64,000 nucleotides of DNA from an uncultured Bacillaceae bacterium (GTDB lineage: Bacteria; Bacillota; Bacilli; Bacillales; Bacillaceae_L). Below the pieces are notes generated by a model that saw only the letters and a list, made by a program, of their open reading frames with translations, was not told the origin of the DNA and searched no databases. The stretch lies in the NCBI GenBank assembly GCA_947497585.1, contig CANMHG010000005.1, positions 124,001-188,000 of the forward strand, written 5' to 3'. The translations under genes were made by a program, and so were the position numbers. Every line of letters starts with the position of its first letter. Position 1 is the first letter of the stretch. Positions 18,376-27,898 of this stretch are shown here, piece by piece.

Positions 18376-19854
18376 TTATTTTGGTTGTTTATGCTGGTTT
18401 TGAGGGTGAACAATACTCGGTCTTAATTTTGCACCTGGTACACTCGTTCTTACGATGATTTGCCATAACGCACTTGCATTAAATGGTATAAACGGCCATA
18501 GATATGGAGTATTAAGAGATCTTATACTTGCTAAGAATAATATATACGCCGTGCAAGCTATTATAAAACCTGGTGTTTTAAATATAGCTACAAACACTAG
18601 TAGTACTAACCTGATGATTTTATTAGCCACACTTAACTCGTAACTAGGTGTTGCAAAAGAACCAATAGCCGCAATTGAAACATATAAGATTACTTCTGGT
18701 ACAAATAATCCAACATCAATTGCAATTTGTCCTATTAATGCCGCTGCAATCAAACCCATAGCTGTTGAAAGTGGTGTTGGTGTATGAATTGCAGCCATCC
18801 GTAAAAATTCAATCCCTATATCCGCAAGAAAAATCTGAACAACAACTGGGATACTTGATTCTTCATTTGGACCTATGAAGCTTAGTGCTTCGGGTAATAA
18901 AGACGGTTCTTTTACAAATAAAAACCATAAAGGTAATAAGAATATAGATGCCATTATTCCAATAAATCGTACCCATCTTAAAAATGTACCAACTGCAGGC
19001 GCTTGTCGATATTCCTCAGCATGCTGAACATGATGAAAAAATGTTGTAGGAGTAATGATAACACTTGGTGATGTGTCTACCATTATAATGACATGACCTT
19101 CTAGTAAATGGTTTGCTGCGACATCCGGTCGTTCCGTATATCTTACCAATGGATAAGGATTAAATCCTTGTTTTACGATAAATTCCTCGATAGTTTTGTC
19201 AGCCATCGTTAATCCATCAATTTCGATAGCTTGAAGTTCTTTTTTCAACACTTCAACTAATCCAGGATCAGCCACATCTTTTATATAGGAGATACAAACA
19301 TCAGTTTTTGACCTTTCACCTATTTGAATTATTTCATTCCTCAGCCGTTCATCGCGAATCCTTCTTCGAGTTAAGCCCGTATTAACAATTAAATTCTCTG
19401 TGTAACCATCCCTTGCTCCTCGAACAACTTTCTCAGTATCAGGTTCTTGAGGTTGTCTGCCTGGGTAGCTTCTAACATCAACAGCTATTCCAGCATCTTC
19501 TCCTTCAACTAAAAACACAATGACACCTGATAGGAGTTTGTCTACTGTTTCATCTAAATTTTTCACTTTAGATACAGACTGATGTGCCAGCTTATTTTCA
19601 ATTAGACTCAATGCCTGAACAGTGGATTCCTGCTCTTTAGGATCAATATTTATCAATTCTTTTAGAAGTTGAATAATATAGGCAGTATCACATAATCCAT
19701 TTAGAAAATAGACATTTACTTCTTTATTCACAACTTTTATCTTACGCACACCGATGTCAAAGCTACCAGTGCCCATACCAATATGTTCTTTAAAATAGGC
19801 GTTGTTCTCTTGTACCTCCACCGAAATAGGTGTCTTACTTTGTGTTTTCGTCAT
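18376..19854 (-). CDS. spoVAF: Stage V sporulation protein AF
   Basis: Inner-spore-membrane protein of the GerA-subunit-like family, encoded last in the spoVA operon and linked to germination. The 492-residue protein has a soluble N-terminal part (1-290) with the motif [28 protein letters not shown] in the middle, and a C-terminal half with about five membrane helices ([48 protein letters not shown]). The ATG at 19854 (MTKTQSKTP) follows AAGGAG and overlaps spoVAEa by 20 bases; the longer in-frame reading is rejected. Confidence 0.94.
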   Translation of the reverse strand: MTKTQSKTPISVEVQENNAYFKEHIGMGTGSFDIGVRKIKVVNKEVNVYFLNGLCDTAYIIQLLKELINIDPKEQESTVQALSLIENKLAHQSVSKVKNLDETVDKLLSGVIVFLVEGEDAGIAVDVRSYPGRQPQEPDTEKVVRGARDGYTENLIVNTGLTRRRIRDERLRNEIIQIGERSKTDVCISYIKDVADPGLVEVLKKELQAIEIDGLTMADKTIEEFIVKQGFNPYPLVRYTERPDVAANHLLEGHVIIMVDTSPSVIITPTTFFHHVQHAEEYRQAPAVGTFLRWVRFIGIMASIFLLPLWFLFVKEPSLLPEALSFIGPNEESSIPVVVQIFLADIGIEFLRMAAIHTPTPLSTAMGLIAAALIGQIAIDVGLFVPEVILYVSIAAIGSFATPSYELSVANKIIRLVLLVFVAIFKTPGFIIACTAYILFLASIRSLNTPYLWPFIPFNASALWQIIVRTSVPGAKLRPSIVHPQNQHKQPK

Positions 19855-20419
19855 AAAACCCACTCCTTTCAAGGATAAGCTCAACAGCCTTCTTGGTGAT
19901 AGGAGCACCCACTTGGATATGGTCCTTTCCTGCCATTTTACCAATATCACCTAAGCCAACAATTAAAGGTATATTTAATTCATCTAAAATGTAAACAGTA
20001 TCCCCATTTATCCTTCCTACATCCAATTCGGCAAGGCCACTTTTATCCACACCATAATGGGTTAATTCTCCGAACCGATCAATGCTTACATCTACCCTTG
20101 TCCATTCTGACTGATGCGTTTTAGATGCAACTGCAATAACCCCAATTACATCAATGTCCTCATGTGTAGCTACAAATTTCATTGCTCTTTCACCGGCACC
20201 CTCACCAAGAAAGCCGCTATCATCAAACATTACAAATACAGGATCATATGGAGCGTCTAAGATTAGCTTTACAATTTCTGGTCCAGATAAAGTGGTAGGA
20301 TTTCCGTAAGATTTTGAAATACATCTTCCGTTAACCTCCTTGGCCACATACTCAATTGTTTTTAAAGCATATTCGTCTCCATCGGTTACTAAAATAACCT
20401 TTCTTCTCCTGGTTGTCAT
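19835..20419 (-). CDS. spoVAEA: Stage V sporulation protein AEa
   Basis: Soluble 194-residue component of the spoVA operon, beginning [20 protein letters not shown]. It has an N-terminal alpha/beta fold ([21 protein letters not shown]) and the conserved stretch [19 protein letters not shown]. The precise biochemical role is unresolved; the operon as a whole moves dipicolinic acid across the inner spore membrane. Six bases separate the spoVAEb stop from this start. Confidence 0.93.
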   Translation of the reverse strand: MTTRRRKVILVTDGDEYALKTIEYVAKEVNGRCISKSYGNPTTLSGPEIVKLILDAPYDPVFVMFDDSGFLGEGAGERAMKFVATHEDIDVIGVIAVASKTHQSEWTRVDVSIDRFGELTHYGVDKSGLAELDVGRINGDTVYILDELNIPLIVGLGDIGKMAGKDHIQVGAPITKKAVELILERSGFYDENTK

Positions 20420-20424
20420 TGTGA

Positions 20425-20775
20425 TTATCCTTTCGGTTTAAAAATCAGTGCAATAATGAAAGAAAATAAGATAGCAGAGGATATACCGGCAGAAGTGAGT
20501 TCAAAAATTCCCATCCCTATGCCGATAAATCCATGCTGTTCTGCCTGTTGCATAGCACCATGTAGGAGCGAATGGCCAAAGCTTGTGATGGGTACAGATG
20601 CACCTGCACCTGCAAATTCAATCAGATTATCATATAAATCAAAGCCATCTAATATCGCACCTAAAACAACAAATATACTCATTACATGTGCGGGGGTTAA
20701 TTTTGCAACGTCAAATAGTAATTGTCCAACGACACATATTCCACCACCAACTAAAAAGGCAAATAAATAGTCCAC
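20425..20775 (-). CDS. spoVAEB: Stage V sporulation protein AEb
   Basis: A 116-residue membrane protein of the SpoVAC/SpoVAE family, one of the parts of the DPA channel. Hydrophobic helices at residues 2-20, about 30-50 and 92-112; the segment [22 protein letters not shown] is shared with SpoVAC (FAGAGTAVPVTGFANSM), showing they are paralogues. The start shares a base with the spoVAD stop. Confidence 0.94.
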   Translation of the reverse strand: MDYLFAFLVGGGICVVGQLLFDVAKLTPAHVMSIFVVLGAILDGFDLYDNLIEFAGAGASVPITSFGHSLLHGAMQQAEQHGFIGIGMGIFELTSAGISSAILFSFIIALIFKPKG

Positions 20776-21794
20776 TATTCCTCTCCCCCTTCAGCCCGCT
20801 CCAACACAACACCATGAGCAATTCCCGGTATTGATTCTTTTTGTTGTATCATGGTTGGGCTTAAAAGTGCACCAGTCGCTACAACAAAGACTCGATTTAA
20901 TTTCCCTAGAATCATTTGTTTTACGAGATGACCATAAGTTACAACAGCGGAACAACCACACCCACTTCCTCCTGCAAAAACATCTTGACCCTGTGAAAAA
21001 ATCATTAACCCGCAGTCATTATGCTTTGTTCCTAAGTCATATCCTTCTTCTTTTAGTAACTCTTTAACAATTGGGCTACCTACACTCGATAAATCACCTG
21101 TAACGATTAGGTCAAAATCATCAGGCGTTCTATTTAAATCTTTGAAGTGTTGAGCTATCGTATCTGCTGCAGCAGGTGCCATTGCTGAGCCCATGTCAAA
21201 TGGGTTTGTTATTCCAAGATCATTTACTTTTCCGATTGTTGCTGATGTTATTTTTATTGGTCCTTTGTTTTTACTCACAAGAGCAGCACCTGCACCGGTA
21301 ACTGTGAATGTCGCTGAGCTTGGTTTTTGCCCACCATATTCAGTAGGATATCTAAATTGTCTTTCTGCCGTTGCATTATGACTACTTGTAGCAGCAACTA
21401 TTTTATTTGCAAATCCAGCATCTACAAGGGCTGATCCGATTGCGAGTGTTTCCATTGAAGTTGAACATGCTCCAAACATACATAGAAATGGGATTTGTAA
21501 GTGCCTTGCAACATAGTTTGATGTAACATTTTGGTTAAGAAGATCCCCAGCTAAAAGTAAATCAATATCTTGCTGTGTGAGATTCACTTTCTTCAAGCAG
21601 GTATCTATTGATTGTTCCATCAATCTCCTCTCAGCCATTTCCCAATTGTCTTCTCCACAATGCAAATCATCATGTCTTATATCAAATACACTACCTAAAG
21701 GCCCCGCTGCTTCTTTAGGACCTACTGACGTTCCACAAGAATTTATATAAAGTTCATTTTCATATACCCAAGATTGTTTACCAACAAGTCTCAT
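20775..21794 (-). CDS. spoVAD: Stage V sporulation protein AD (DPA-binding)
   Basis: Peripheral protein that binds dipicolinic acid on the inner spore membrane. The 339-residue protein has a thiolase-like fold: [21 protein letters not shown], the Cys-containing [21 protein letters not shown], and a glycine-rich end ([16 protein letters not shown]). Length matches B. subtilis (338). The upstream gene spoVAC ends 14 bases earlier, with AGGAGG in between. Confidence 0.96.
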   Translation of the reverse strand: MRLVGKQSWVYENELYINSCGTSVGPKEAAGPLGSVFDIRHDDLHCGEDNWEMAERRLMEQSIDTCLKKVNLTQQDIDLLLAGDLLNQNVTSNYVARHLQIPFLCMFGACSTSMETLAIGSALVDAGFANKIVAATSSHNATAERQFRYPTEYGGQKPSSATFTVTGAGAALVSKNKGPIKITSATIGKVNDLGITNPFDMGSAMAPAAADTIAQHFKDLNRTPDDFDLIVTGDLSSVGSPIVKELLKEEGYDLGTKHNDCGLMIFSQGQDVFAGGSGCGCSAVVTYGHLVKQMILGKLNRVFVVATGALLSPTMIQQKESIPGIAHGVVLERAEGGEE

Positions 21795-21808
21795 GATTTC
21801 ACATCCTC

Positions 21809-22261
21809 CTAAGATAATGTGACTGTGAATAAGTATCTAATAATACCAACGATATAGGCTCCCACAACTCCGAAAACAATGACACTTCCTGCGAGTTTAA
21901 ACATGTTTGTTGCTACACCGAGCACGATTCCTTCACTTCTATGTTCTATTGCCGCGCTTGTCATTGAATTTGCAAAGCCCGTAACCGGAACAGCTGTTCC
22001 AGCACCTGCAAATTGCCCAATTTTATCGTAGACACCCAGCCCAGTTAGTATTGAAGCGATCAAAATTAATGTGGCGATAGTTGGGTTACCTGCTGACTTT
22101 TCAGAGAAGTCAAATACGTTTATATAGAAATTTTGAATAAGCTCTCCGAATGTACATATTAGCCCACCAATGACAAAAGCCTTTACACAGTTAAGAAAAT
22201 AGGGAGGCTTAGGTTGATAGGTTTTAATACTATTTTTATAATTATCCTTCATCTTTCCCAT
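21809..22261 (-). CDS. spoVAC: Stage V sporulation protein AC
   Basis: A 150-residue membrane protein; in B. subtilis SpoVAC behaves as a mechanosensitive channel for DPA release. Positively charged head (MGKMKDNYKNSIKTYQPK), then helices at about 28-47, 62-80 and 118-143, with the family signature FAGAGTAVPVTGFANSMTSA shared with SpoVAEb. Fourth in the operon order after AA and AB. Confidence 0.95.
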   Translation of the reverse strand: MGKMKDNYKNSIKTYQPKPPYFLNCVKAFVIGGLICTFGELIQNFYINVFDFSEKSAGNPTIATLILIASILTGLGVYDKIGQFAGAGTAVPVTGFANSMTSAAIEHRSEGIVLGVATNMFKLAGSVIVFGVVGAYIVGIIRYLFTVTLS

Positions 22262-22288
22262 AATGTGTTCCTGCCCTTCTATCCAACT

Positions 22289-22711
22289 TTATAGATCGAC
22301 ATAATAAATCCAGTGGAACAAAGATCCCGCTATCTTTCCAAAAACAATTGCCATTACCAGAAGCACAATTTTTTTATCTAGTCCTATTCGTTTTGCTAAG
22401 ATTGGTAATACGTTAAGAACCTCAGTTAATGCTGCAGCTAACATCCCGACAAAAATTCCACAAGCTAAACCAATAGGAATTAATAAAAATTTCGAAACAT
22501 ACAGCATCGTATCTCTAAGGCTAGACCAACCACCTGCAAATGCTCCTAAAATAACACCCCACTCATACAAATGAATATATCTTGCTGTTTTTGTTAACTG
22601 AGTCACTCTTGGTATTATTCCTAACACAGCAAGGAATGCAACAAAACCTGCTCCAACTGCTAATCCACCAGCAAATCCGATAAAAATGATAAGAAGGATC
22701 TTAACTGTCAT
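22289..22711 (-). CDS. spoVAB: Stage V sporulation protein AB
   Basis: A 140-residue membrane protein of the spoVA operon with about four helices (residues 2-28, 48-65, 70-95, 115-133) and the opening MTVKILLIIFIGFAGGLAVG, which resembles B. subtilis SpoVAB. The ATG at 22711 has GGAAGA at suitable spacing; an in-frame ATG at 22723 is possible but has a poorer site. Either start overlaps the 3' end of spoVAA. Role within DPA transport is not individually defined. Confidence 0.92.
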   Translation of the reverse strand: MTVKILLIIFIGFAGGLAVGAGFVAFLAVLGIIPRVTQLTKTARYIHLYEWGVILGAFAGGWSSLRDTMLYVSKFLLIPIGLACGIFVGMLAAALTEVLNVLPILAKRIGLDKKIVLLVMAIVFGKIAGSLFHWIYYVDL

Positions 22712-23321
22712 TTGTTCTTCCATTAGCTTTCTTATTTTCTGTCATTATCATATATTGGTCTAACGCTTGTTGATAGTTGAACATTTCAACTTCAAGTGGA
22801 CTAGGTTCCTCATTAATTCGCTTTCTAAAAATATGATTGAAAAACAATATCATTCCCAGACCCAGGCCGATGGAATAAGGTATTTGCAGTAGCAAAGGTT
22901 TATATTCCTCTTTTCCGGTAATAATGGTATAAATTCGCTGGTGTACTTCCTGCATACTTACATCCTCGTGAAAATTCAAAATCGTCAAGGCTGCACCAAA
23001 AAATAACAATAACCATATTGCAATAAAAAAGACTGGTGTAATGGCCTTTCTTTCAATAATAATTTCAACTAATGATTGAGATGGACCAAGTGGTTGTATA
23101 TCCAGATTTGGAAAGTTACTACGGATTTGTTCTAAAACCTTAGTAATATCAATAACCACATAATTCTTGTCCTGTAACGATATCTTATAAACAATTAGGT
23201 TTTCTACATCCTTTTTAATCTTTGGATGAGCAACAATCTGTGCAATATCGCTAATTACGATGGTTTCATTTGGACGTACTTTAATACGATTATAAAGTCG
23301 TAAATACATCGTATTTTCCAT
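22701..23321 (-). CDS. spoVAA: Stage V sporulation protein AA
   Basis: First gene of the spoVA operon. The 206-residue protein has a soluble N-terminal domain (1-95) and two membrane helices (about 98-115 and 150-167), with the conserved stretches LNFHEDVSMQEVHQRIY and PYSIGLGLGMILFFNHIF. The ATG at 23321 (MENTMYLRLYNRI) is used; the frame opens nine bases earlier with GTG but the AGGA element then sits too close. Length equals that of B. subtilis SpoVAA. A sigma-G-like promoter is upstream. Confidence 0.94.
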   Translation of the reverse strand: MENTMYLRLYNRIKVRPNETIVISDIAQIVAHPKIKKDVENLIVYKISLQDKNYVVIDITKVLEQIRSNFPNLDIQPLGPSQSLVEIIIERKAITPVFFIAIWLLLFFGAALTILNFHEDVSMQEVHQRIYTIITGKEEYKPLLLQIPYSIGLGLGMILFFNHIFRKRINEEPSPLEVEMFNYQQALDQYMIMTENKKANGRTNDS

Positions 23322-23359
23322 CACAATCACATCCTACACATTGATTTCCTTGTATAAGT

Positions 23360-23388
23360 TAGTATGGTTGTTGTTAATTTTTAAATAC
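23360..23388 (-). promoter_or_regulatory. Candidate sigma-G promoter of spoVA operon
   Basis: On the minus strand GTATTTA (23382-23388), 15 bases, CATACTA (23360-23366), the latter matching the sigma-G -10 CATNNTA exactly. It is about 40 bases before spoVAA, and spoVA is a forespore sigma-G operon in B. subtilis. Confidence 0.65.
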
Positions 23389-23438
23389 AAAGGAACTGTA
23401 ACCTCCATTAATTACCTCTAAATGCAAATAAATGGTAC

Positions 23439-23479
23439 AAAAAAAAGATCGAAGAGGCTAATCGCCCATTCGATCTTTC
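23439..23479 (-). terminator. Terminator of the spoIIA operon
   Basis: Arms aaagatcgaa (23444-23453) and ttcgatcttt (23469-23478) are followed on the minus strand by eight T residues. The upstream arm lies within the last codons of sigF. Confidence 0.88.
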
Positions 23480-24216
23480 ATTTGCTGCAGTATTTTCTTT
23501 TCTAACCTTGAAACTTGGACCTGAGATATCCCTAACCTAGAGGCTACCTCTGATTGGGTTTGATCTTTATAATACCTGAGATAGACAATTAATCGTTCTC
23601 TCTCGTCCAACTCTCTTATTGCTTCTTTTAAAGCAATTTTATCAAACCACTTATTTTCGCTATTATCTGCAATCTGATCAAGCAAAGTGATTGGGTCACC
23701 GTCATTTTCATAAACAGTTTCGTGAATAGAAGAAGGTGTACGACTTGCCTCTTGTGCAAGAACTACATCCTCAGGAGTAATCTCAAGGTAAGTTGCAATT
23801 TCTGCAACTGTCGGAACTCGTCCATATCGCTTGGACAAATCATCCTTAGCTTTACGAATTTTATTCCCTGTTTCCTTTAAAGATCGGCTCACTTTGACAG
23901 TACCATCGTCACGAATGAATCTTTGTATTTCACCAATAATCATTGGAACAGCATAGGTAGAAAATTTTACATCATAAGATAAATCAAACTTATCTACAGA
24001 CTTCAATAATCCAATACTACCGATTTGAAATAAATCATCCGGCTCATATCCCCTATTTAAAAACCGTTGTACAACAGACCAGACCAGCCTCATATTTTTT
24101 TGTACAATGAGATCTCTTGCATCTTGTTCGCCTGCTTGACTACGTTTTATTAACTCTTTTACTTCATTATCTTTTAAGTACGTCTGACTCTTCTCGTTCT
24201 TGACCTCCACATCCAT
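23458..24216 (-). CDS. sigF: Forespore sigma factor SigF
   Basis: First compartment-specific sigma factor, active in the forespore. The 252-residue protein has region 2 (NMRLVWSVVQRFLNRGYEPDDLFQIG, then KFDLSYDVKFSTYAVPMIIGEI), region 3 (RFIRDDGTVKVSRSLKE) and region 4 with the helix-turn-helix QSEVASRLGISQVQVSRLEK. The ATG at 24216 gives MDVEVKN, identical at the start to B. subtilis; AGGGAGA is upstream. It is held inactive by SpoIIAB, encoded just before it. Confidence 0.98.
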   Translation of the reverse strand: MDVEVKNEKSQTYLKDNEVKELIKRSQAGEQDARDLIVQKNMRLVWSVVQRFLNRGYEPDDLFQIGSIGLLKSVDKFDLSYDVKFSTYAVPMIIGEIQRFIRDDGTVKVSRSLKETGNKIRKAKDDLSKRYGRVPTVAEIATYLEITPEDVVLAQEASRTPSSIHETVYENDGDPITLLDQIADNSENKWFDKIALKEAIRELDERERLIVYLRYYKDQTQSEVASRLGISQVQVSRLEKKILQQMKDRMGD

Positions 24217-24229
24217 AAGCAAGTCTCCC

Positions 24230-24667
24230 TTAATTGCATAACAATTTACTATTGAGTAAATGCTTTACTAAACGTATAGTAGTACCAGATTTTGAAGTTA
24301 AGATCTCAACTTCGTCCATAAAATTTTCCATAATTGTGAAGCCCATACCTGATCGTTCTAACTCTGGTTTAGTTGTGAACAATGGTTGTCTAGCTTCATC
24401 CACATTATCAATACCAATACCTTCATCTCTTATCGTAAGGTAAATTGTGCCATCCTCAATTATAGAGTGAATATAAACAATTCCATTGGGATCATTGTCG
24501 TACCCGTGAATAATGGCATTCGTTACAGCCTCTGATACAACTGTTTTAATCTCAGTTAGTTCATCCATTGTAGGATCAAGTTGTGCAATAAACGCTGCAA
24601 CAGTTACACGAGCAAAAGACTCGTTTTGACTTAAAGCCGAAAATTGAAGTTGCATCTCATTTCTCAT
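24230..24667 (-). CDS. spoIIAB: Anti-sigma-F factor and serine kinase SpoIIAB
   Basis: Binds and inhibits sigma-F and phosphorylates SpoIIAA. The 145-residue GHKL ATPase shows the N box ([12 protein letters not shown]), the G1 box (IRDEGIGI) and the G2 box ([17 protein letters not shown]). The start [18 protein letters not shown] at 24667 matches the family; upstream in-frame codons overlap spoIIAA and are rejected. One base separates it from the spoIIAA stop. Confidence 0.98.
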   Translation of the reverse strand: MRNEMQLQFSALSQNESFARVTVAAFIAQLDPTMDELTEIKTVVSEAVTNAIIHGYDNDPNGIVYIHSIIEDGTIYLTIRDEGIGIDNVDEARQPLFTTKPELERSGMGFTIMENFMDEVEILTSKSGTTIRLVKHLLNSKLLCN

Positions 24668-24668
24668 G

Positions 24669-25019
24669 TTATGCCACCCCCAATGTTTGCAGCGCAAAAA
24701 CTTCATCCTGCTCTAATCGAATGATTTTAAATAAGCCAGACATATCAAATAAACGTTTAACCGCAGGAGAAATTGAACACACTACCATTTCCCCACCGTT
24801 ATTTTTAATTTGTTTATATCTCCCAAGAATCACACCAAGACCTGAGCTATCCATAAATGATAATTTCTCAAGGTTTAGGATAATATGGTTAATTTTGTTT
24901 TCCTCAAGCTTACTTGTAACTCGTTGACGCAATTCCTCTGCTGTATGGTGATCAAGTTCACCTGCAAGTCGAATGCACAAAACGTTGTTTTTAACTTCTA
25001 GTTCAATTGCTAGACTCAC
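24669..25019 (-). CDS. spoIIAA: Anti-anti-sigma factor SpoIIAA
   Basis: STAS-domain protein that releases sigma-F by binding SpoIIAB; its dephosphorylation by SpoIIE starts forespore gene expression. The 116-residue frame begins at a GTG at 25019 behind a strong AAGGAGG. The phosphorylated serine lies in [17 protein letters not shown] (Ser58). First gene of the spoIIAA-spoIIAB-sigF operon. Upstream in-frame codons exist but lack a ribosome site and family support. Confidence 0.97.
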   Translation of the reverse strand: MSLAIELEVKNNVLCIRLAGELDHHTAEELRQRVTSKLEENKINHIILNLEKLSFMDSSGLGVILGRYKQIKNNGGEMVVCSISPAVKRLFDMSGLFKIIRLEQDEVFALQTLGVA

Positions 25020-25052
25020 TGTACATAGCCTCCTTGTTTTCGTATAGTGAGT

Positions 25053-25111
25053 CATTTCGCTATTGAACTGTTAGTTTCCTTCCTCCTGACAAAACTAGTG
25101 TCATTTCGTCA
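25053..25111 (-). promoter_or_regulatory. Candidate sigma-H promoter and Spo0A box of spoIIA
   Basis: On the minus strand AGGAAAC (25074-25080), 13 bases, GCGAAATG (25053-25060) resembles a sigma-H promoter. TGACGAA (25105-25111) differs by one base from the Spo0A box TGTCGAA. Both controls act on spoIIA in B. subtilis; the match here is by eye only. Confidence 0.45.
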
Positions 25112-25130
25112 AAAAAAGAAGGAATATTTA

Positions 25131-26297
25131 TTACTCAGATTTTGTGAATGACCCAACAGTTCGCTTAAATAATTTCCACCAGCTAGCACTATCGATGTCT
25201 TCTTCCGCAATTAGAGGACTTTCACTGATCACTTTATCGTTTTTCTTGAGCAATAGTGTCCCAAGCTTGTCACCTTTTTTGATAGGTGCATTGATTTTTT
25301 CATCCACAACAACCTCTTGAACAACATCATCAATGTTTTCACCTTTCTTAGTTAAAACGGAGATTTGCTCAGAAGTTACTAAATTAATTTTCTTTTTACT
25401 ACCTTTGCTAACCTTCGTATCTGAAACTACCTGATTACGCTCATACATTGGATGTGTCTTATATTGACTAAATCCATAGTCTAACATCTTTGTAATTTGG
25501 GCATTCCGATCCTTAGGTGTTGGTGCACCAAACACTACACTAATTAACCTCATATCGTTCTTCTGGGCAGTTGCTGTTAAGCAATACTTTGCTTCACTAG
25601 TAAATCCTGTTTTTACGCCATCTACTCCAGGATAAAACTTAACCAATCTATTGGTATTAACAAGCCAAAACTTTTTTTCAGTATCATTTCTTAAGTAATC
25701 TTCATATTTTCCAGTAAACTTTGTAATTTCTTCGTATTTTAGTAATTCCTTTGCCATCATTGCCATGTCATGTGCTGTACTGTAGTGGCCTTCCGCTGGT
25801 AGACCTGTTGGGTTTTTGAAAACTGTATTTTTCAACCCAAGCTCTTCTGCTTTTTTATTCATCATTTCGACGAATGCCTCTTCAGAACCAGCTAGTCTTT
25901 CAGCCATTGCAACCGATGCATCATTACCGGAAGCAATTGCGATACCTTTCATCATTTCCTCTGTAGTCATTTCCTCTCCAGCTTCTAGGAAAATCTGAGA
26001 GCCTCCCATTGATGCAGCATGCTCACTTGTACGGATTTTTTCCTCCCAAGTAAGATTGCCTTTATCAATAGCCTCCATAATTAATACCATGGTCATGATT
26101 TTAGTCATACTTGCAGGAGGAAGCTTTTCATGGCTATTTTTGTCATACAGGATTGCACCAGTATCACGTTCAATCAAAATAGCCGATTTTGCTTGTGGTG
26201 CTAGGTCAACAGACGTATTTTCTTCAGCAAAAGCGAATGGGGTACTGCTATAAACGATTAACGAAATGAATAACAAACTTGTTAGTAGACGTTTCAT
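25131..26297 (-). CDS. dacF: D-alanyl-D-alanine carboxypeptidase DacF
   Basis: Sporulation PBP that, with DacB, sets cross-linking in spore peptidoglycan. The 388-residue precursor has a signal peptide (residues 1-24, ending AFA), the serine site SMTK (63-66), SGN (123-125) and KTG (in GVDGVKTGFTSEAKY, near residue 229), and ends in an amphipathic WWKLFKRTVGSF helix suited to membrane attachment. GGAGGG precedes the ATG at 26297. As in B. subtilis it lies directly upstream of spoIIAA. Confidence 0.95.
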   Translation of the reverse strand: MKRLLTSLLFISLIVYSSTPFAFAEENTSVDLAPQAKSAILIERDTGAILYDKNSHEKLPPASMTKIMTMVLIMEAIDKGNLTWEEKIRTSEHAASMGGSQIFLEAGEEMTTEEMMKGIAIASGNDASVAMAERLAGSEEAFVEMMNKKAEELGLKNTVFKNPTGLPAEGHYSTAHDMAMMAKELLKYEEITKFTGKYEDYLRNDTEKKFWLVNTNRLVKFYPGVDGVKTGFTSEAKYCLTATAQKNDMRLISVVFGAPTPKDRNAQITKMLDYGFSQYKTHPMYERNQVVSDTKVSKGSKKKINLVTSEQISVLTKKGENIDDVVQEVVVDEKINAPIKKGDKLGTLLLKKNDKVISESPLIAEEDIDSASWWKLFKRTVGSFTKSE

Positions 26298-26326
26298 CTC
26301 CAAACCCTCCAATCTTTATACAATCC

Positions 26327-26355
26327 CATTTTTTCCAACAAAATCAAAATTATAC
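26327..26355 (-). promoter_or_regulatory. Candidate sigma-F promoter of dacF
   Basis: On the minus strand GTATA (26351-26355), 14 bases, GGAAAAAATG (26327-26336), fitting GYWTA and GGNRANANT of forespore promoters. dacF is forespore-expressed in B. subtilis. Confidence 0.6.
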
Positions 26356-26362
26356 AAAATAC

Positions 26363-26398
26363 GAAAAAAAAAGAAGCCAAGATTACTCAGCTTCTTTA
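26363..26398 (-). terminator. Terminator of drm-pupG-pdp transcription
   Basis: On the minus strand AAAGAAGC and GCTTCTTT pair around a 12-base loop and run into nine T residues. It separates pdp from dacF. Confidence 0.75.
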
Positions 26399-26432
26399 AG
26401 AAAATAATTCAGTTTGTAAAAATACTTAGAGT

Positions 26433-26556
26433 GTTATTCGCTAGAATCCACTCGCTTTCCGCGGGCAGTCCGGGAGCCTCCTCGGCGCTCTGCGCCTGTG
26501 GGGTCTCCCGTTGACGTGCTACTCCCGGAGGAGTCTCGTGGATTCTAGCGAATAAC
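26433..26556. repeat. Palindromic intergenic element, copy 3
   Basis: The best-paired copy: the outer 19 bases (gttattcgctagaatccac) are perfectly complementary to the last 19. Middle pair cgggag / ctcccg; apical pair ggcgc / gcgcc. The outer arm shares little sequence with other copies. Located between pdp and dacF. Confidence 0.88.
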
Positions 26557-26573
26557 ATACCTCTTAATAAAGT

Positions 26574-27878
26574 CTATTCTAAAATTCTGTCATAAACTAA
26601 TGGTGGAACTTCTACTTTGTTTGAAGCTATTTTGATACTTGCGTAAAGTTTGTCTTTTACCTCTTGGACGTCTTCAAAGTTACTATGAATTGTTACGAGG
26701 GACTCACCTTTAGCTACTTCATCCCCAATTTTTTTTCTTAGTTCTAAGCCAACAGCCAAGTCAATAATTGATTCTTTTGTTGCTCTTCCTGCTCCGAGTA
26801 ACATAGCTGCTGTTCCGATTGAATCAGCAATAATTTCAGATACATAACCTGCTTCTTGTGCTTCAAGCTGGGCTATGTATTTGGCTTGTGGAAGTTTGGT
26901 TGGGTCATCTACAACAGATGCATCTCCGCCTTGAGCGCTTAGGAATAGTTTTAAGGTATCTAATGCTTTCCCTGAAGATATTGCTTCTTTAAGCATTGAC
27001 CTCGCTTCTTCTGTAGATGTTGCTTTTTTCGCCAGAACAACCATATGACTTCCTAGTGTGAGACATAGCTCTTCAAGATCAGATGGGCCATTCCCTCTTA
27101 GTGTATCAATAGCCTCTTTTACTTCTAGTGAATTACCAATTGCAAAACCAAGTGGCTGACTCATGTCGGAAATAACTGCCATCGTTTGTCGTCCTACATT
27201 GTTCCCGATATCAACCATCGCTTTTGCTAGTTCTCTTGCTTCATCTAGATCCTTCATGAAGGCGCCTGCACCTGTTTTAACATCTAATACGATTGCGTCT
27301 GCACCAGCAGCAATTTTTTTGCTCATGATTGAGCTAGCAATTAACGGAATACTATTAACTGTTGCAGTAACATCTCTAAGTGCATATAACTTTTTATCAG
27401 CAGGAGTTAGATTACCACTTTGACCAATAACAGCTACTTTGTTCTTATTGACTAATCGGATAAATTCCTCATTATCAATCTCAACATGAAAACCTGCTAC
27501 TGCCTCAAGTTTATCAATTGTTCCTCCAGTGTGCCCTAAACCACGACCAGACATTTTTGCTACAGGCACACCAACGGCTGCTACAAGTGGGGCAAGAACA
27601 AGAGTGGTAGTATCACCAACCCCTCCTGTGCTATGCTTATCTACCTTAATTCCTTCGATTTTTGATAAATCAATTGTATCTCCAGAATGAACCATTGCAA
27701 GTGTCAAATCTGCACGTTCTTGTTCTGTCATTCCTTGAAAATAGACAGCCATTGTAAAAGCACTCATTTGATAGTCAGGAATGTTTTCTTTTGTATATTC
27801 ATTGATAATAAATGATATTTCTTCCTTTGTTAACGCATGTCCATCACGCTTTTTTTCTATTAAATCAACCATTCGCAT
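26574..27878 (-). CDS. pdp: Pyrimidine-nucleoside phosphorylase
   Basis: Phosphorolyses uridine, thymidine and deoxyuridine to the base and (deoxy)ribose 1-phosphate. The 434-residue protein shows the family signature [16 protein letters not shown], the phosphate-site [17 protein letters not shown], and [19 protein letters not shown]. Start [11 protein letters not shown] fits B. subtilis Pdp. Last gene of drm-pupG-pdp; in B. subtilis pdp lies instead with dra and nupC, so this arrangement differs but makes equal metabolic sense because Drm uses its product. Confidence 0.96.
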   Translation of the reverse strand: MRMVDLIEKKRDGHALTKEEISFIINEYTKENIPDYQMSAFTMAVYFQGMTEQERADLTLAMVHSGDTIDLSKIEGIKVDKHSTGGVGDTTTLVLAPLVAAVGVPVAKMSGRGLGHTGGTIDKLEAVAGFHVEIDNEEFIRLVNKNKVAVIGQSGNLTPADKKLYALRDVTATVNSIPLIASSIMSKKIAAGADAIVLDVKTGAGAFMKDLDEARELAKAMVDIGNNVGRQTMAVISDMSQPLGFAIGNSLEVKEAIDTLRGNGPSDLEELCLTLGSHMVVLAKKATSTEEARSMLKEAISSGKALDTLKLFLSAQGGDASVVDDPTKLPQAKYIAQLEAQEAGYVSEIIADSIGTAAMLLGAGRATKESIIDLAVGLELRKKIGDEVAKGESLVTIHSNFEDVQEVKDKLYASIKIASNKVEVPPLVYDRILE

Positions 27879-27898
27879 TATCTGTCACCTCAATTAGT

